A DNA stretch of 64,000 nt from Streptomyces mangrovisoli (GTDB lineage Bacteria; Actinomycetota; Actinomycetes; Streptomycetales; Streptomycetaceae): assembly GCF_000974985.2 (NCBI RefSeq), contig NZ_LAVA02000003.1, forward strand, positions 124,001 to 188,000, written 5' to 3'. Below are positions 16,610-27,794 of the stretch, piece by piece. Each line of letters starts with the position of its first letter. Position 1 is the first letter of the stretch. The translations under genes and the position numbers were made by a program. The notes beneath the pieces were generated by a model. It saw nothing but the letters and a program-made list of their open reading frames with translations. It did not search any database and was not told the origin of the DNA.

Positions 16610-16735
16610 GCGGCATTCCACCGGCCTTCCTCCGGCCTTCCGGCGGTGTTCCACCGGCCTTCCTCCGGCCTCCCACCGGCCTTTCTTCGGCCTCCCGGCG
16701 GTGTTCCACCGGCCTTCCGGCGGCGTTCCGCCGGG
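16610..16735. repeat. Degenerate tandem repeat array between divergent genes
   Basis: Several copies of units built from ggtgttccaccggcc and ttcctccggcc occur in the 393-base gap between the Fe-S gene (start 16450) and the gene at 16844. The block ggcggtgttccaccggcct occurs twice (about 16642 and 16698) and nearly so a third time near 16611. The rest of the gap is an AT-rich stretch (about 16795-16838) that probably holds the promoter of the downstream gene. A minus-strand open frame across the array looks spurious. Confidence 0.7.
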
Positions 16736-16843
16736 GTCGCCGGGTGGCCGGAGCGGCGGTCGAGCTCCCTCAGGCGGAGCATTCCGGACAATCCGATCGT
16801 GTTATTCATCAATAATTGCTGCATTCGCGCCTAATTTGGACCC

Positions 16844-18184
16844 GTGCTCTCTGGGATCGCCGCCGCCATCGCCGCCCTGCTGCTCGCCGCCCTGCTCGCG
16901 GCGCTGCTGCGGGTGCCCGTCCTGCGGGCCGGGCTCGCCGACCGGCGGCGGGCGCGCCCGGTGCCGCTGCTCGGCGGCGCCGCCGTGGTGGCCGCCACCT
17001 GCTCGGTGGTCGCCGTGGGGGACGGGTGCGGGCTGCTGCCGGACGGCGCCGGGGCGGGCCGTCTCGCCGGGGCGGCGGCGGTGCTGGCGCTGCTCGGCGG
17101 CGCCGCCGACGTGTGGCGGCTCAGGACCCGGTTCCTCGCCCTGGGCACGGCCGTCGCGGCCGCCTGGGTGGTGCCCTACGACGAGACGGGGGTGCCCGCC
17201 GGACTGCTGGCCGTCGTCTGGATCGTCGCCGTCACGCTCGCCTTCAAGGGCCTCGACCACGCCGACGGGCTGGCCGGGACCGTGGGCGTGGTCACCGCCT
17301 TCGGGGTCGGCGCGTGCGCGGCGGCCGAGGTCCTGGACGGGGTCGCGGTGCTGCTCAGCGTGCTGGCCGCGGCGCTCACCGGGTTCCTGATGCACAACTG
17401 GCATCCGGCGCGGATCGCCCTGGGCGCCTGCGGGTCCCTGTTCACCGGGTTCCTGCTGGCCTCCGCGGCCGTGCTCGCCCGCAGCGGGTACGGGCTCGCG
17501 CCCAGCGCGGGCGTTCTGTTCGCGCTCACCGCCGTGGCGGGCGCCGACGCGCTGCTCGTCGTGGCGGCCCGACGGCTCGGGCGGCGGCCGCTGCGGCGCC
17601 GGGCGCCCGACCATCTCGCGCACCGGCTGCGCCGGCTCGGCCTCACCGAGCCGGGCGCGAGCGTGCTGCTCGGCACGGTCTCCGCCGCCGGGGTGGTCGT
17701 CGGGGTGCTCGCCCACGGCGGATGGATCGGCGAGGGGGCGCTGTGGTGGGTGGCGGGCGGCGCGCTCGCGCTGGTGCTGGCCCTGGTGCGGGTGCCGGTC
17801 CCCGCCCGGCGGGGCGAGACGGCGCTACGGCTGCCGGGCGGGCCTCGGCGGGAGGCGGTCGTACGGCCCGCTGGCGGATGCGGGCGGGAGACGGGCGCGC
17901 GGCTCGCCCGTGGACCCGGACGGGAGACGGGCGCAAGGCCCTCCCGTGGACCCGGACGGGAGACGGCCGTACGGCTCGTGGTGGGGCGGGAGTGCGCCGT
18001 GCGGCTCGGGGAACGTCATGACGCGGTCGTACGGCTGCCGGGCGGACGCGGTACCGATGTGCGGCTGCCGCGCGGACGCGACTCCGCCGTACGCCCTCCG
18101 GGGGACCCCGTTTCCGGGGTGCGCGGCCTCCGGTCGCTGATGTCGTCGCAGGTCGGAGAGGTGTTGCGTGTAAGGAACGGATAA
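16844..18184 (+). CDS. MraY/WecA-like membrane glycosyltransferase homologue, probably inactive, with a repeat tail
   Basis: A 446-residue protein beginning at GTG 16844. The first 320 residues form about nine to ten membrane helices in the layout of undecaprenyl-phosphate sugar-1-phosphate transferases: PLLGGAAV near 41-48, FKGLDHADGLAG near 133-145 in place of the D-x-x-D-G-L motif, and NWHPARIALGACGSLFTG near 185-202. In active enzymes the last block reads GDxGS; here the metal-binding Asp is Cys (GACGS), so catalysis is doubtful. Residues about 325-440 are a charged tail of repeated GPGRETGARL/RGPG-type units ending QVGEVLRVRNG. The promoter region is AT-rich. Lipid-carrier binding without catalysis is one possibility. 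Confidence 0.72.
   Translation: MLSGIAAAIAALLLAALLAALLRVPVLRAGLADRRRARPVPLLGGAAVVAATCSVVAVGDGCGLLPDGAGAGRLAGAAAVLALLGGAADVWRLRTRFLALGTAVAAAWVVPYDETGVPAGLLAVVWIVAVTLAFKGLDHADGLAGTVGVVTAFGVGACAAAEVLDGVAVLLSVLAAALTGFLMHNWHPARIALGACGSLFTGFLLASAAVLARSGYGLAPSAGVLFALTAVAGADALLVVAARRLGRRPLRRRAPDHLAHRLRRLGLTEPGASVLLGTVSAAGVVVGVLAHGGWIGEGALWWVAGGALALVLALVRVPVPARRGETALRLPGGPRREAVVRPAGGCGRETGARLARGPGRETGARPSRGPGRETAVRLVVGRECAVRLGERHDAVVRLPGGRGTDVRLPRGRDSAVRPPGDPVSGVRGLRSLMSSQVGEVLRVRNG
17880..17966 (+). repeat. 36-bp direct repeat in the C-terminal tail of the MraY-like gene
   Basis: A 24-base block starting cccgtggacccggac is perfectly repeated at 17907-17930 and 17943-17966, period 36 bases (12 codons), with a partial copy just upstream. 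The period is in frame, so copy-number change would lengthen the protein tail without a frameshift. Confidence 0.8.
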
Positions 18185-18186
18185 GA

Positions 18187-18207
18187 GTTGAGCCTCACAG
18201 ACTCATG
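18187..18207. promoter_or_regulatory. Second, degenerate HspR operator (HAIR) upstream of dnaK
   Basis: GTTGAGC-N7-ACTCATG, matching the CTTGAGT-N7-ACTCAAG HAIR consensus at 11 of 14 positions with the exact N7 spacing. It lies 31 bases upstream of the perfect site, about three helical turns, as expected for cooperative HspR binding. Confidence 0.55.
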
Positions 18208-18215
18208 TCTGTTGA

Positions 18216-20767
<2,552 letters not shown>

Positions 20768-20800
20768 GCGTGAACCGATGAGGAAGGAGGGACGTCGGGG

Positions 20801-21991
20801 ATGAGCACCAAGGACTTCATCGAGAAGGACTACTACAAGGTCCTCGGCGTCCCCAAGGACGCCACCGAGGCCGAGATCAAGAAGGCGTACCGGAAGCTCG
20901 CCCGCGAGTTCCACCCGGACGCCAACAAGGGCAACGCCAAGGCGGAGGAGCGGTTCAAGGAGATCTCCGAGGCGAACGACGTCCTCGGTGACCCCAAGAA
21001 GCGCAAGGAGTACGACGAGGCGCGTGCTCTCTTCGGCGGCGGCGGGTTCCGGCCGGGACCCGGCGCCGGCGGCGGCTCCTTCAACTTCGACCTGGGCGAC
21101 CTCTTCGGAGGCGGCGCCCAGGGTCAGGGTCAGGGCGGCGGCTTCGGCGGCGGCGGTGGTGGCCTCGGCGACGTCTTCGGGGGCCTGTTCAACCGCGGCG
21201 GCGCGGGTACCGGCACCCGGACCCAGCCGCGGCGCGGCCAGGACATCGAGTCCGAGGTCACCCTCAGCTTCACCGAGGCGATCGAGGGCGCGACGGTCCC
21301 GTTGCGCATGTCCTCGCAGGCCCCCTGCAAGGCGTGCTCCGGCACCGGCGACAAGAACGGCACACCGCGCGTGTGCCCGACCTGCGTCGGCACCGGGCAG
21401 GTCGCCCGGGGCTCGGGCGGCGGGTTCTCGCTGACCGACCCCTGCCCCGACTGCAAGGGCCGCGGCCTGATCGCGGAGCACCCCTGCATGGAGTGCAAGG
21501 GCAGCGGACGGGCCAAGTCCTCCCGGACGATGCAGGTCCGCATCCCGGCCGGCGTCACCGACGGGCAGCGCATACGGCTGCGCGGCAAGGGAGCTCCGGG
21601 CGAGCGCGGCGGCCCCGCGGGCGATCTCTACGTGATGGTCCATGTCAACGGTCACCCGGTGTTCGGCCGCAAGGACGACAACCTGACCGTGACCGTGCCC
21701 GTCACCTTCACGGAGGCGGCGCTCGGCGGCGAGGTCAGGGTGCCCACCCTGGGCGGGCCGCCGGTCACCCTGAAGCTGCCGCCGGGCACCCCCAACGGCC
21801 GCACGATGCGGGCCCGCGGCAAGGGCGCGGTCCGCAAGGACGGCACCCGCGGGGACCTTCTGGTCACCGTCGAGGTGAGTGTTCCGCAGGACTTGTCGGG
21901 GAAGGCTCGTGACGCGCTCGAGGCGTATCGCGAGGCGACCGTGGGCGAGGACCCGCGGGCCGAGCTGTTCGAGGCCGCGAAGGGAGCATGA
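20801..21991 (+). CDS. dnaJ: Co-chaperone DnaJ (Hsp40)
   Basis: A 396-residue type I DnaJ. GGAGGA-like AAGGAGG lies ten bases before ATG 20801. The J domain (about 1-75) has the HPD that stimulates the DnaK ATPase (in REFHPDANKG). A Gly/Phe-rich linker (about 78-145) follows, then four CxxCxGxG zinc motifs (CKACSGTG, CPTCVGTG, CPDCKGRG, CMECKGSG, about 176-240) and the two beta-barrel substrate-binding domains. Its stop overlaps the hspR start (ATGA). Heat-regulated through the upstream HAIR. Confidence 0.98.
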   Translation: MSTKDFIEKDYYKVLGVPKDATEAEIKKAYRKLAREFHPDANKGNAKAEERFKEISEANDVLGDPKKRKEYDEARALFGGGGFRPGPGAGGGSFNFDLGDLFGGGAQGQGQGGGFGGGGGGLGDVFGGLFNRGGAGTGTRTQPRRGQDIESEVTLSFTEAIEGATVPLRMSSQAPCKACSGTGDKNGTPRVCPTCVGTGQVARGSGGGFSLTDPCPDCKGRGLIAEHPCMECKGSGRAKSSRTMQVRIPAGVTDGQRIRLRGKGAPGERGGPAGDLYVMVHVNGHPVFGRKDDNLTVTVPVTFTEAALGGEVRVPTLGGPPVTLKLPPGTPNGRTMRARGKGAVRKDGTRGDLLVTVEVSVPQDLSGKARDALEAYREATVGEDPRAELFEAAKGA

Positions 21992-22458
21992 GAGTGATGG
22001 ACGGCCGTCGACGCAGTAACAATTTCCGTGGGCCGTACGACCTGACCGAGGAGACCCCGGTCTACGTCATCTCGGTGGCCGCCCAACTCTCAGGCCTGCA
22101 CCCGCAGACCTTGCGTCAGTACGACCGGCTGGGTCTGGTCTCGCCCGACCGCACGGCCGGGCGGGGCCGGCGCTACTCGGCCCGCGACATCGAACTGCTC
22201 CGCCAGGTGCAGCAGTTGTCGCAGGACGAGGGCATCAACCTGGCCGGAATCAAGCGCATCATCGAACTCGAGAACCAGGTCGCGGCGCTCCAGGCCCGGG
22301 TCGCGGAGATGGAGGCGGCCCTGGACGGGGCGGCGGCCGCCATGCGTCAGCGCGAGGCCGCTGTGCACGCCTCCTACCGCCGTGACCTGGTGCCCTACCA
22401 GGAGGTCCAGCAGACCAGCGCGCTGGTGGTGTGGCGGCCGAAGAAGGCGAAGGACTAG
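21988..22458 (+). CDS. hspR: Heat-shock repressor HspR
   Basis: A 156-residue MerR-superfamily repressor. The ATG overlaps the dnaJ stop. The winged HTH begins VYVISVAAQLSGLHPQTLRQYDRLGLVSP (about 23-51), with the RYS wing after it and a coiled coil (ELENQVAALQARVAEMEAAL) for dimerisation at about 88-115. The C-terminal segment (YRRDLVPYQEVQQ...ALVVWRP) is the part associated with DnaK dependence in Streptomyces. It autoregulates the operon through the HAIRs at 18187-18259 and should repress clpB through the site at 33251-33271. A second possible start, ATG 21997, would remove three residues. Confidence 0.97.
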   Translation: MRVMDGRRRSNNFRGPYDLTEETPVYVISVAAQLSGLHPQTLRQYDRLGLVSPDRTAGRGRRYSARDIELLRQVQQLSQDEGINLAGIKRIIELENQVAALQARVAEMEAALDGAAAAMRQREAAVHASYRRDLVPYQEVQQTSALVVWRPKKAKD

Positions 22459-22567
22459 GTCCGACAGGCCCTGGCCGACGGCGGTCCGGTCGCGAGCGTG
22501 CTGCGGCCGGGTGCGGCTGTGCGTGGCCGTGCGTGGCCGTGTGCGGTGCGCGCCCGATGTGACACCC

Positions 22568-22600
22568 CGAAGGGGCCCGGAGCGACTCCGGGCCCCTTCG
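22568..22600 (+). terminator. Terminator of the dnaK operon
   Basis: A perfect 15-bp stem (cgaaggggcccggag with ctccgggccccttcg, loop CGA) about 110 bases past the hspR stop. Confidence 0.85.
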
Positions 22601-23003
22601 TCATGCCCTCAGGGCGCCCGCCGGGCCGTCACGGCATCTGGCGCGCCCTCAGGGTCCCGCCGATCCCCAGGTTCTCGCCGCGCCCCAGGTTCTCGCCGAG
22701 CCGGGCCCCCGGTTCCCGCCGAGCCGGGCCCCCGAGGTGCGTGCCGGTTGTCGCGATGATGAACGGGGTCGGCGGTTCGGATGGACCGATCTTTGCTCTA
22801 GGATGAACTTTCGATGGGTGAAGGGTCCGTAAAGAGCGTTTGGAGACGGTTCCGCATCGCCTTCACAGGGGCAGCGGAGCGTGCTGTTGCGGGTTCGTTA
22901 AGTAGTTCCGCTTGACGCTGGGGGGCGCTCCCGCGTTGGCTTTTCAGTCACCTGGGTCGTAATGCAGCGCCCACATCCGCATCGCAATGAAGTGAGCCCC
23001 CGA
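22601..23003 (+). promoter_or_regulatory. Long leader/promoter region of the sugar-binding protein gene
   Basis: No gene is seen in this 403-base stretch. The first half contains short direct repeats (caggttctcgccg twice near 22670-22700; gccgagccgggcccc twice near 22698-22735). TAGGAT at 22799-22804 could be a -10 with a weak TTCGGA at 22776-22781. The remaining 200 bases to the ATG would be a long untranslated leader. No recognised riboswitch fold was identified by eye. Confidence 0.3.
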
Positions 23004-24107
23004 ATGCGTCGTATCGCCATATCTGTGGCCGCGTCCACGATGACCCTCTCGCTCGCCGGCTGCGGCGTGCTGAACGCGTCGGGGGACGGGGCGAGCGCAA
23101 GCCCGACCAAGGGCAACGATGTGACGGTCGGTCTGCTGCTGCCGGAGAAGGCGAACACGCGTTACGACCAGTTCGACTACCCCATCATCAAGAAGCAGGT
23201 GGCCACGCTCACCAAGAACGAGGGCAAGACGGAGTACGAGAACGCCGACCAGGACGCCTCGAAGCAGGCGGACCAGATGCAGAAGATGATCGACGAGCAC
23301 GTCGACGTCATCCTGCTCGACGCGGTGGACTCCCACAAGATCGCCCCGATGGTGAAGAAGGCCAAGGACGCCGGCATCCCGGTCATCGCCTACGACCGCC
23401 TCGCCGAGGGTCCGATCGACGCCTACATCTCGTTCGACAACGAGCTGGTCGGCGAGGTGCAGGGCCGTTCCCTCATGGAGGCCCTCGGCTCGAACGCCGA
23501 CACCTCCGACAAGATCATCATGGTCAACGGCTCGCCGACCGACCCCAACGCCAAGCAGTTCAAGGCGGGCGCGATGTCGGAGCTCCAGGGCAAGGTCACG
23601 ATCGCGAAGACGTACGACACCCAGGACTGGAGCCCGGACACCGCGCAGAAGGAGATGGCCGCGGCCATCAGCGCGGTCGGCGCGAGCAACATCGCGGGCG
23701 TCTACTCCGCCAACGACGCCATGGCGGCCGGCATCATCAAGAGCCTGCGGGCCGCGGGCGTCTCCAAGCTGCCGCCCATCACCGGCCAGGACGCCGAGCT
23801 CGCCGCCGTGCAGCGCATCCTCGCCGGCACGCAGTACATGTCGGTCTACAAGTCGTACCCGAGCGAGGCCCAGGCCGCCGCGCAGATGGCCGTCCTGAAG
23901 GTCCAGGGCAAGAGCATCCAGTTCGACGCGCTCACCCAGGACAAGGTCGACAGCCCGACCAACAAGGACATCCCCTCGCAGCTGGTGTCCGTGGTCGCGC
24001 TGACCGCGAGCAACATCAAGGACACGGTCATCGCCGACAACATCTACACCGTCAAGCAGATCTGCAACGGTTTCAAGACGGCCTGCGCGGCCCACGGCCT
24101 GAAGTAG
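23004..24107 (+). CDS. Sugar ABC transporter substrate-binding lipoprotein (XylF/RbsB type), orphan
   Basis: A 367-residue lipoprotein. ATG 23004 is chosen because it gives MRRIAISVAASTMTLSLAGCG, with a lipobox LAGC at about residues 17-20. The body is a periplasmic-binding-protein-1/4 fold: VTVGLLLPEKANTRYDQFDYP, the ENADQD segment, VDVILLDAVDS, IPVIAYDRL and ITGQDAELAAVQRIL are typical of xylose/ribose-binding proteins. The usual neighbours (XylG-type ATPase and XylH-type permease) are absent; the next gene faces the other way. It may work with a distant transporter or act as a sugar sensor. Confidence 0.88.
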   Translation: MRRIAISVAASTMTLSLAGCGVLNASGDGASASPTKGNDVTVGLLLPEKANTRYDQFDYPIIKKQVATLTKNEGKTEYENADQDASKQADQMQKMIDEHVDVILLDAVDSHKIAPMVKKAKDAGIPVIAYDRLAEGPIDAYISFDNELVGEVQGRSLMEALGSNADTSDKIIMVNGSPTDPNAKQFKAGAMSELQGKVTIAKTYDTQDWSPDTAQKEMAAAISAVGASNIAGVYSANDAMAAGIIKSLRAAGVSKLPPITGQDAELAAVQRILAGTQYMSVYKSYPSEAQAAAQMAVLKVQGKSIQFDALTQDKVDSPTNKDIPSQLVSVVALTASNIKDTVIADNIYTVKQICNGFKTACAAHGLK

Positions 24108-24125
24108 TCGCTCCGGCGGGCGGAT

Positions 24126-24968
24126 TCAGGCCACCCTGGTGAACTCCACGGTCACCTCCGGCGGTCCGCCCGCCACCCCGCGGTAGATCCCCTTGTGGGG
24201 CGTGACGTCGTCGTAGTCACGGCCGCGCCCCACGATCACGTGGTCCTCGCCCGAGCGGGTGCGGTTGGTCGGGTCCAGACCGCACCACTCACCGGCCCAG
24301 TACTCGATCCAGGCGTGGCTCTGGCCCGCGACCGGCCGGTGCGGCTCCGCCTCCGTGTGCGGGTGCAGATAGCCGGAGACATAGCGGGCGGGCAGCCCGA
24401 CGGCGCGCAGCAGCGCGAGCGCCACGTGCGCGATGTCCTGGCACACGCCCGCGCCCTGCTCCCACGCCTCGGCCGCGGAGGTGTTCACGCCGGTCGCGCC
24501 CGGCAGATACGCCACCCGGTCGGCGACCAGCGCGGAGACGGCCTCCGCCGTCTCGTGCGGCCCCAGCCCCGCGACCCGCTCCCGCGCCCCCTCCACCAGC
24601 CGCGCGGGCACGGCCGTACGGGCCGTCGCGTGTGCGAACTCCAGCAGCCGTGAGGACGCCACGCGGCCGGCGATCTCCGGCCAGCCGGGCGCCTCGGGCA
24701 GCGGCCCCGGCGCGGCGGTCTCGACCAGGCTGGACGCCGTGATGGTCAGGTCGGCGTGCGGGTCCATCAGGTCGAAGCCGGTGACCTGGGTGCCCCAGTA
24801 GTCCCAGTACGACCAGGTCGCGGCGGCCGGGCTGACGCTCACCCGGGCGTCCAGGGTGGTCTGGCCCGGCAGCGTCAGCGGGGTCATCCGCACCTCGTTG
24901 TGCGAGGAGACCGCGGCCTGGGCGTACGACACCCGGGTGATGTGCCGGATGCGGAGCCTGCGGGCCAT
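24126..24968 (-). CDS. Transglutaminase-like protein of the ATP-grasp/alpha-E cluster
   Basis: A 280-residue cytoplasmic protein. The N-terminal domain (about 1-90) is the beta-rich module that precedes bacterial transglutaminase cores. The catalytic triad is visible: Cys176 in GAGVCQDIAHV, His in SHAWIEYW (about 216) and Asp in LDPTN (about 231). Such proteins hydrolyse or transfer amide bonds. It starts one base after the alpha-E gene and ends a three-gene unit with the alpha-E and ATP-grasp proteins, a set predicted by comparative genomics to build and process an unidentified peptide tag. Substrate unknown. Confidence 0.9.
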   Translation of the reverse strand: MARRLRIRHITRVSYAQAAVSSHNEVRMTPLTLPGQTTLDARVSVSPAAATWSYWDYWGTQVTGFDLMDPHADLTITASSLVETAAPGPLPEAPGWPEIAGRVASSRLLEFAHATARTAVPARLVEGARERVAGLGPHETAEAVSALVADRVAYLPGATGVNTSAAEAWEQGAGVCQDIAHVALALLRAVGLPARYVSGYLHPHTEAEPHRPVAGQSHAWIEYWAGEWCGLDPTNRTRSGEDHVIVGRGRDYDDVTPHKGIYRGVAGGPPEVTVEFTRVA

Positions 24969-24969
24969 C

Positions 24970-25902
24970 TCAGACCCCTTCCTGGGCCCACTCCACGGGC
25001 CCCTGGTACGGGAAGAACGCCTCCGCCACGGCGTCCGCGGACGCCCGGCAGGCGGCCTGGAGGTCGCCCAGCAGCGTGGGCAGCTGCTCGGCCAGCGCCG
25101 GGGAGTCCAGGTACTCCAGGCGGGTGCGCAGCCGGCCGATGGGGCGCCGCGCCGGGTCCTGGCGGGGCCGGCCGAGCGCGCTCAGGCACTCCTCGGCCGT
25201 GGTCAGCGCGTGCAGCGCGGAGCGCGGGAAGTCGCGGTCCAGCAGCAGGAACTCGGCCACCCGCGGGGTGTCGCCGAAGCCGCTGTACAGGCGCGCGTAC
25301 GCCTCGTCGGCGCCGCTCGCGCTCAGCAGCGTCGGCCAGTCCGGCGCGTGCGGGGCGTCCAGCACCCGCACCGCGAGCAGCCGTACGGTCATGTCGACGC
25401 GCTCCAGGCTGCGCCCGAGGACCACGAACCGCCAGCTGTCGTCGCGGCTCATGGTGGAGTCGGCCAGCCCGAAGAAGAGGGCCGACCGCCGCCGGACGAG
25501 CGCGAGATAGGCGTGCGGGCCGGTGCGGCGGGCCGCGCGGCGCTGCTCGGCCAGCGCGTGCCAGGTGGAGTTCAGGCACTCCCACATCTCCGAGGAGACG
25601 GCTTCCCGGGCGCTGCGGGCGTTGCGGCGGGCCGCGCCCAGCGCGCCCTCGATGGAGCAGGTCGAGTGCGCGTCGAACGCGAGCTGGTCGAGCACCTGCT
25701 GCATGTCCACGCCGTCCGCGCCCGCGTCGACGCCGAGGATCGCGTACAGCGACCGGCAGGCGGCGTCCTCGTCGCGCCAGGGGTCCTCCAGCATCCGGTG
25801 CAGATAGGCGTCGAGGATGCGGCCGGTGGCGTCGGCGCGCTCGACGTAGCGGCCGGTCCAGGTCAGTGCCTCGGCGATACGGGAGAGGATCACGTCGGTC
25901 AT
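24970..25902 (-). CDS. Alpha-E domain protein
   Basis: A 310-residue all-helical protein that begins MTDVILSRIAEALTWTGRYVERADATGRILD, the standard start of alpha-E domain proteins (often written W-x-G-R-Y-x-E-R-A). It lies between the ATP-grasp gene (58 bases upstream) and the transglutaminase gene (one base downstream). These proteins have no known enzymatic activity of their own and are found almost only beside circularly permuted ATP-grasp enzymes, so a partner or regulatory subunit is inferred. No signal peptide or membrane helix is seen. Confidence 0.92.
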   Translation of the reverse strand: MTDVILSRIAEALTWTGRYVERADATGRILDAYLHRMLEDPWRDEDAACRSLYAILGVDAGADGVDMQQVLDQLAFDAHSTCSIEGALGAARRNARSAREAVSSEMWECLNSTWHALAEQRRAARRTGPHAYLALVRRRSALFFGLADSTMSRDDSWRFVVLGRSLERVDMTVRLLAVRVLDAPHAPDWPTLLSASGADEAYARLYSGFGDTPRVAEFLLLDRDFPRSALHALTTAEECLSALGRPRQDPARRPIGRLRTRLEYLDSPALAEQLPTLLGDLQAACRASADAVAEAFFPYQGPVEWAQEGV

Positions 25903-25960
25903 CGTGGTGCCCCTTCCGCGGGGGCGGGCCGGGGGCCGTTCGGGTCGGTGCGGCGGCCGT

Positions 25961-27502
25961 TCATTGCTGCGCCTCCTCCGCCGGGACGGTCCATCGGCCG
26001 TCGGGGCCCGCCTCGCGCGGGGCGACCACCGGCAGGGCGGTGCGGGCGGGCGGGACGGGCCGCTCGGCGGGTCCCTCGGCGAGCACCCAGGTGTCCTTGG
26101 AGCCGCCGCCCTGGCTGGAGTTGACGATCAGGTTGCCCTCCTGGAGCGCGACCCGGGTCAGTCCGCCGGGCAGCACCCACACGTCGCCGCCGTCGTTGAC
26201 CGCGAACGGCCGCAGGTCGATGTGGCGCGGTGCCATGCGATCGCCCGCGAGGGTGGGCGAGGTGGACAGCGCCACCGGCCGCTGGGCGATCCAGCCGCGC
26301 GGATCGGCGGCGACGGCCCTGCGGGTGCGCTCCAGTGTCCGGGCGTCCGCGGCCGGGCCGATGACGATGCCCTGGCCGCCGGCGCCGTCGACGGGCTTGA
26401 CCACCAGCCGGTCGATCTGGTCGAGCACCTCGTCGAGCCGGCCCGGCTCGTCGGGGCGGTAGGACTCGACGTTGGGCAGAATCGGTTCCTCTCCCAGGTA
26501 GTAGCGGATCAGGTCGGGGACGTAGGTGTAGAGCAGCTTGTCGTCCGCGATGCCGTTGCCGACGGCGTTGGCGAGGGTGACGGTGCCGGCCGTCGCCGCG
26601 CCGAGGATGCCGGGGCAGCCGATCACCGAGTCCGGGCGGAAGTGCAGCGGATCGAGGAAGACGTCGTCCAGCCGCCGGTAGACGACGTGCACCGGCACCT
26701 CGCCGCGGGTGGTGAGCATCCGCACCCGGTTCCCCCGGCACACCAGGTCGTGGCCCTCCACCAGCTGCACGCCCATCAGCCGTGCCAGCAGGGCGTGTTC
26801 GAAGTAGGCGGCGTTGCCGGGGCCGGGCGTGAGGACCACCACCCGGGGGTCGTCGACCCCCTCGGGGGCGGCGGCGCGCAGGGCGGACAGCAGCCGCTGC
26901 GGATAGCCGTCCACGGGCCGTACGTGCTGTTCCGCGAAGAGGGAGGGGAAGATCCGGGTCATCGCCCGCCGGTTCTCGATGACGTACGACACCCCGCTCG
27001 GGACCCGCACGTTGTCCTCCAGGACCCGGAAGTCACCGGCCTCGTCGCGCACGAGGTCGATGCCGGCGACATGGATGCGCACCCCGCCGGGGGGTTCGAC
27101 GCCGTGCGCGGCGCGGTGGAAGTGCGGGGAGTTCAGCAGCAGCCGCCAGGGCACCACGCCGTCGTCGAAGGCGCGGCAGGGGCCGTAGGCGTCGGCGAGA
27201 TACGCCTCCAGGGCGCGCACCCGCTGGGCCACGCCCCGCTGGATCAGGTCCCATTCGAGGGCGTCGAGGATCCGGGGCACCAGGTCCAGCGGCCAGGGGC
27301 GTTCCTCGCCCGCGAAGGCGTAGGTCACCCCGCGGTCGGTGAACGCGCGGGCCATCTGGTCCGCCCTGAAGCGCAGTTCACCTGGTTCCATGGGCTGGAG
27401 CGCGGCCAGGACGGGCTTGTAGGCGGTTCTGACCTCACCCGGCCGTACAAACATCTCGTCCCACGCGTCGGCCAGCGCGTACGCGTCGAATATGTCCGCC
27501 AT
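25961..27502 (-). CDS. Circularly permuted ATP-grasp type 2 protein (predicted peptide ligase)
   Basis: A 513-residue protein, first gene of the triad. It opens MADIFDAYALADAWDEMF and has the family blocks VTYAFAGEERPWPLDLVPRIL (about 64-84), AGIDLVRDEAGDFRVLEDNVRVPSG (about 147-171), RMLTTRGEVPVHVVYRRLDDVF and the nucleotide-binding VVKPVDGAGGQGIVIGP (about 350-366) with its Lys and Gly-rich loop. ATP-grasp enzymes make acyl-phosphate intermediates and join them to amines or thiols; here the product is unknown. No signal peptide. The short Arg-rich C-terminus varies between homologues. It is divergent from the LuxR/TrmB-like gene at 27921. Confidence 0.92.
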   Translation of the reverse strand: MADIFDAYALADAWDEMFVRPGEVRTAYKPVLAALQPMEPGELRFRADQMARAFTDRGVTYAFAGEERPWPLDLVPRILDALEWDLIQRGVAQRVRALEAYLADAYGPCRAFDDGVVPWRLLLNSPHFHRAAHGVEPPGGVRIHVAGIDLVRDEAGDFRVLEDNVRVPSGVSYVIENRRAMTRIFPSLFAEQHVRPVDGYPQRLLSALRAAAPEGVDDPRVVVLTPGPGNAAYFEHALLARLMGVQLVEGHDLVCRGNRVRMLTTRGEVPVHVVYRRLDDVFLDPLHFRPDSVIGCPGILGAATAGTVTLANAVGNGIADDKLLYTYVPDLIRYYLGEEPILPNVESYRPDEPGRLDEVLDQIDRLVVKPVDGAGGQGIVIGPAADARTLERTRRAVAADPRGWIAQRPVALSTSPTLAGDRMAPRHIDLRPFAVNDGGDVWVLPGGLTRVALQEGNLIVNSSQGGGSKDTWVLAEGPAERPVPPARTALPVVAPREAGPDGRWTVPAEEAQQ

Positions 27503-27794
27503 GAGGGGACGTTAGATGCGGTATGTGACACGGCGATCACTGAGGCATTTCCGAACAGCGCACGCGTGCTCCCGGCGCGCGCCCCGGACATGCCTCGAGC
27601 GCCGCATCGCGCCACCCCCGTGGGCGCGATGCGGCGGCCCCGGGCCTGCCGGGCGAAGCGGCGGCCCCGGTCGGCGGGGGGTGCCGGGCCGGGGCCGCGC
27701 CGGGCGCCCGTGCACCCGGGGGAAGCGGGTTCCACGATGCACCTGTGGCTTGCGGGCCACCACCGTCAGCTTGTTGCAATGCGAGGGGCGGAGG

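Noticed and set aside
16495-16824. A 109-codon minus-strand frame over the tandem repeats (GRPEEGRWN units)
   Set aside because: No ribosome site, and the repeat units come from the nucleotide array. Start codons fall in the AT-rich promoter of the opposite gene.
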